Origin: Candidatus Adiutrix sp.
GTDB taxonomy: Bacteria; Desulfobacterota; Desulfarculia; Adiutricales; Adiutricaceae
DNA length: 5,625 nucleotides
Direction: 5' to 3'
NCBI GenBank assembly: GCA_031285975.1
Contig: JAITVE010000237.1
Location: 1-5,625 of the forward strand
In this document: piece by piece, positions 5,046 to 5,625 of the stretch
How positions within the stretch are numbered: the first letter of the stretch is position 1
How the letters are laid out: the number at the start of each line of letters is the position of its first letter
The notes under the pieces: generated by a model
Seen by the model: the letters and a program-made list of their open reading frames with translations, nothing else
The model's database searches: none
Told to the model about the DNA's origin: nothing
Translations under genes and position numbers: made by a program

Positions 5046-5625
5046 ATGAACGCAGTGATACAGGCTTTGATGGAACGGCGCAGCATCCGCAAATTTTCGC
5101 CGGAAGCGATTGACGAGGGCGACCTCCAAACCATCCTCACCGCCGGGATTTTTGCCCCCAGCGCCCGCAACGCCCAGGCCTGGCACGCCACCGCCGTGGT
5201 GGGCGCGGAGGCCATCGGCAAACTCAGCGAAGCCGTGCGCGCCGCCACCGGCCAGCCGGGTTTTGACAAATACAAGGGCATGGCCGACAAGCCTAGCTAC
5301 ACCGTCAATTACAAAGACGCGCCGGTGTTCGTCATCGTCTCGGTTGACCCCGCCGCCTCCTTCGCGCCTCAAGAGGATGGCGCGTTGATGCTCGGGAACA
5401 TGCTCCTGGCCGCCCACGCCCTGGGGCTGGGGGCCTGCTGGATCAACCAGCTGGGGCCCATTGCCGACGAGCCGGAATTCCGCAAACTCCTCACCGGGCT
5501 GGGCGTGCCGCAGGGCTACGCCATCGTGGGCTGCGCCGCTATCGGCCGCCGGGCCGGGGAGAACCCGGCGGCCCCGGCCCGCCAAGACGGCCTCTTCAAT
5601 CTAGGGAGGGGCTGTATCAGTACCC
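5046..5625 (+). CDS. Nitroreductase family protein (FMN-dependent NAD(P)H oxidoreductase), open to right edge
   Basis: Nitroreductase-family proteins are cytoplasmic, usually homodimeric FMN enzymes that pass electrons from NAD(P)H to nitroaromatics, quinones or other acceptors. The 193 visible residues show the family layout: RRSIRKFS (11-18), which contacts the FMN phosphate; APSARNAQAW (37-46); GNMLLAAHALGLGACWI (117-133); and GYAIVGCAAIGRRAGENP (157-174), followed by the usual proline-rich APARQDGLF. There is no signal peptide or membrane segment. ATG 5046 has AGGGA five bases upstream. Small members of the family are about 170-200 residues, so only the last few residues should be missing. 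The terminal LGRGCIST is not a typical family ending, so the stop may lie just past the edge, or a small frameshift is possible. It is divergent from fliK and probably unrelated to motility. The true substrate cannot be told from sequence. Confidence 0.9.
   Translation, partial: MNAVIQALMERRSIRKFSPEAIDEGDLQTILTAGIFAPSARNAQAWHATAVVGAEAIGKLSEAVRAATGQPGFDKYKGMADKPSYTVNYKDAPVFVIVSVDPAASFAPQEDGALMLGNMLLAAHALGLGACWINQLGPIADEPEFRKLLTGLGVPQGYAIVGCAAIGRRAGENPAAPARQDGLFNLGRGCIST

Noticed and set aside
4953..5585. Minus-strand open frame of 210 codons opposite the nitroreductase
   Set aside because: The plus strand encodes nitroreductase motifs across the same span; the antisense frame is Gly/Arg/Val-rich with no recognisable domain.

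Overview
The window carries part of a flagellar hook-assembly operon on the minus strand, transcribed right to left as fliK, flgD, flgE, and a divergent plus-strand nitroreductase-family gene at the right edge. DNA is GC-rich, with strong Shine-Dalgarno sites and a sigma-54-type promoter ahead of fliK. The gene order, a sigma-54-controlled hook operon and a hook protein with a very large central insertion all fit a motile Desulfovibrio-like sulfate reducer (Desulfovibrionaceae). That assignment rests on gene content and memory of relatives, not on a search.

Layout: flgE (hook subunit) runs off the left edge at base 1, so its C-terminus is missing. It has no stop in the window: the frame stays open for 497 codons from ATG 1492. 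A 157-base spacer with several inverted repeats separates it from flgD (1650-2462), the hook cap, which ends in an unusual acidic Glu-Glu-Pro repeat tail. A 95-base spacer, also structured, separates flgD from fliK (2558-4663), the hook-length ruler and export-switch protein. The best fliK start is a GTG at 4663, not the longest open frame to 4717, because the longer start falls inside the sigma-54 promoter at 4713-4728. Bases 4664-5045 are a divergent regulatory region: sigma-54 promoter, leader hairpin, AT-rich tract, a short GGGCC tandem repeat and a weak candidate promoter for the nitroreductase. That gene starts at 5046 and is open to the right edge.

How the genes work together: FlgD caps the growing hook, FlgE polymerises under it, and FliK measures hook length and switches the export apparatus from rod/hook to filament substrates. 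The nitroreductase has no evident link to motility.

Most notable: (1) a roughly 280-residue central region in FlgE containing two diverged tandem copies of a module of about 85 residues, with locally atypical codon use; (2) three to four repeats of about 58 residues in the middle of FliK; (3) the FlgD EEP tail; (4) inverted repeats before each hook gene. I see no CRISPR array, mobile element, toxin-antitoxin pair, RNA gene or other clearly new multi-gene system. The novelty here lies in the architecture of known flagellar proteins.
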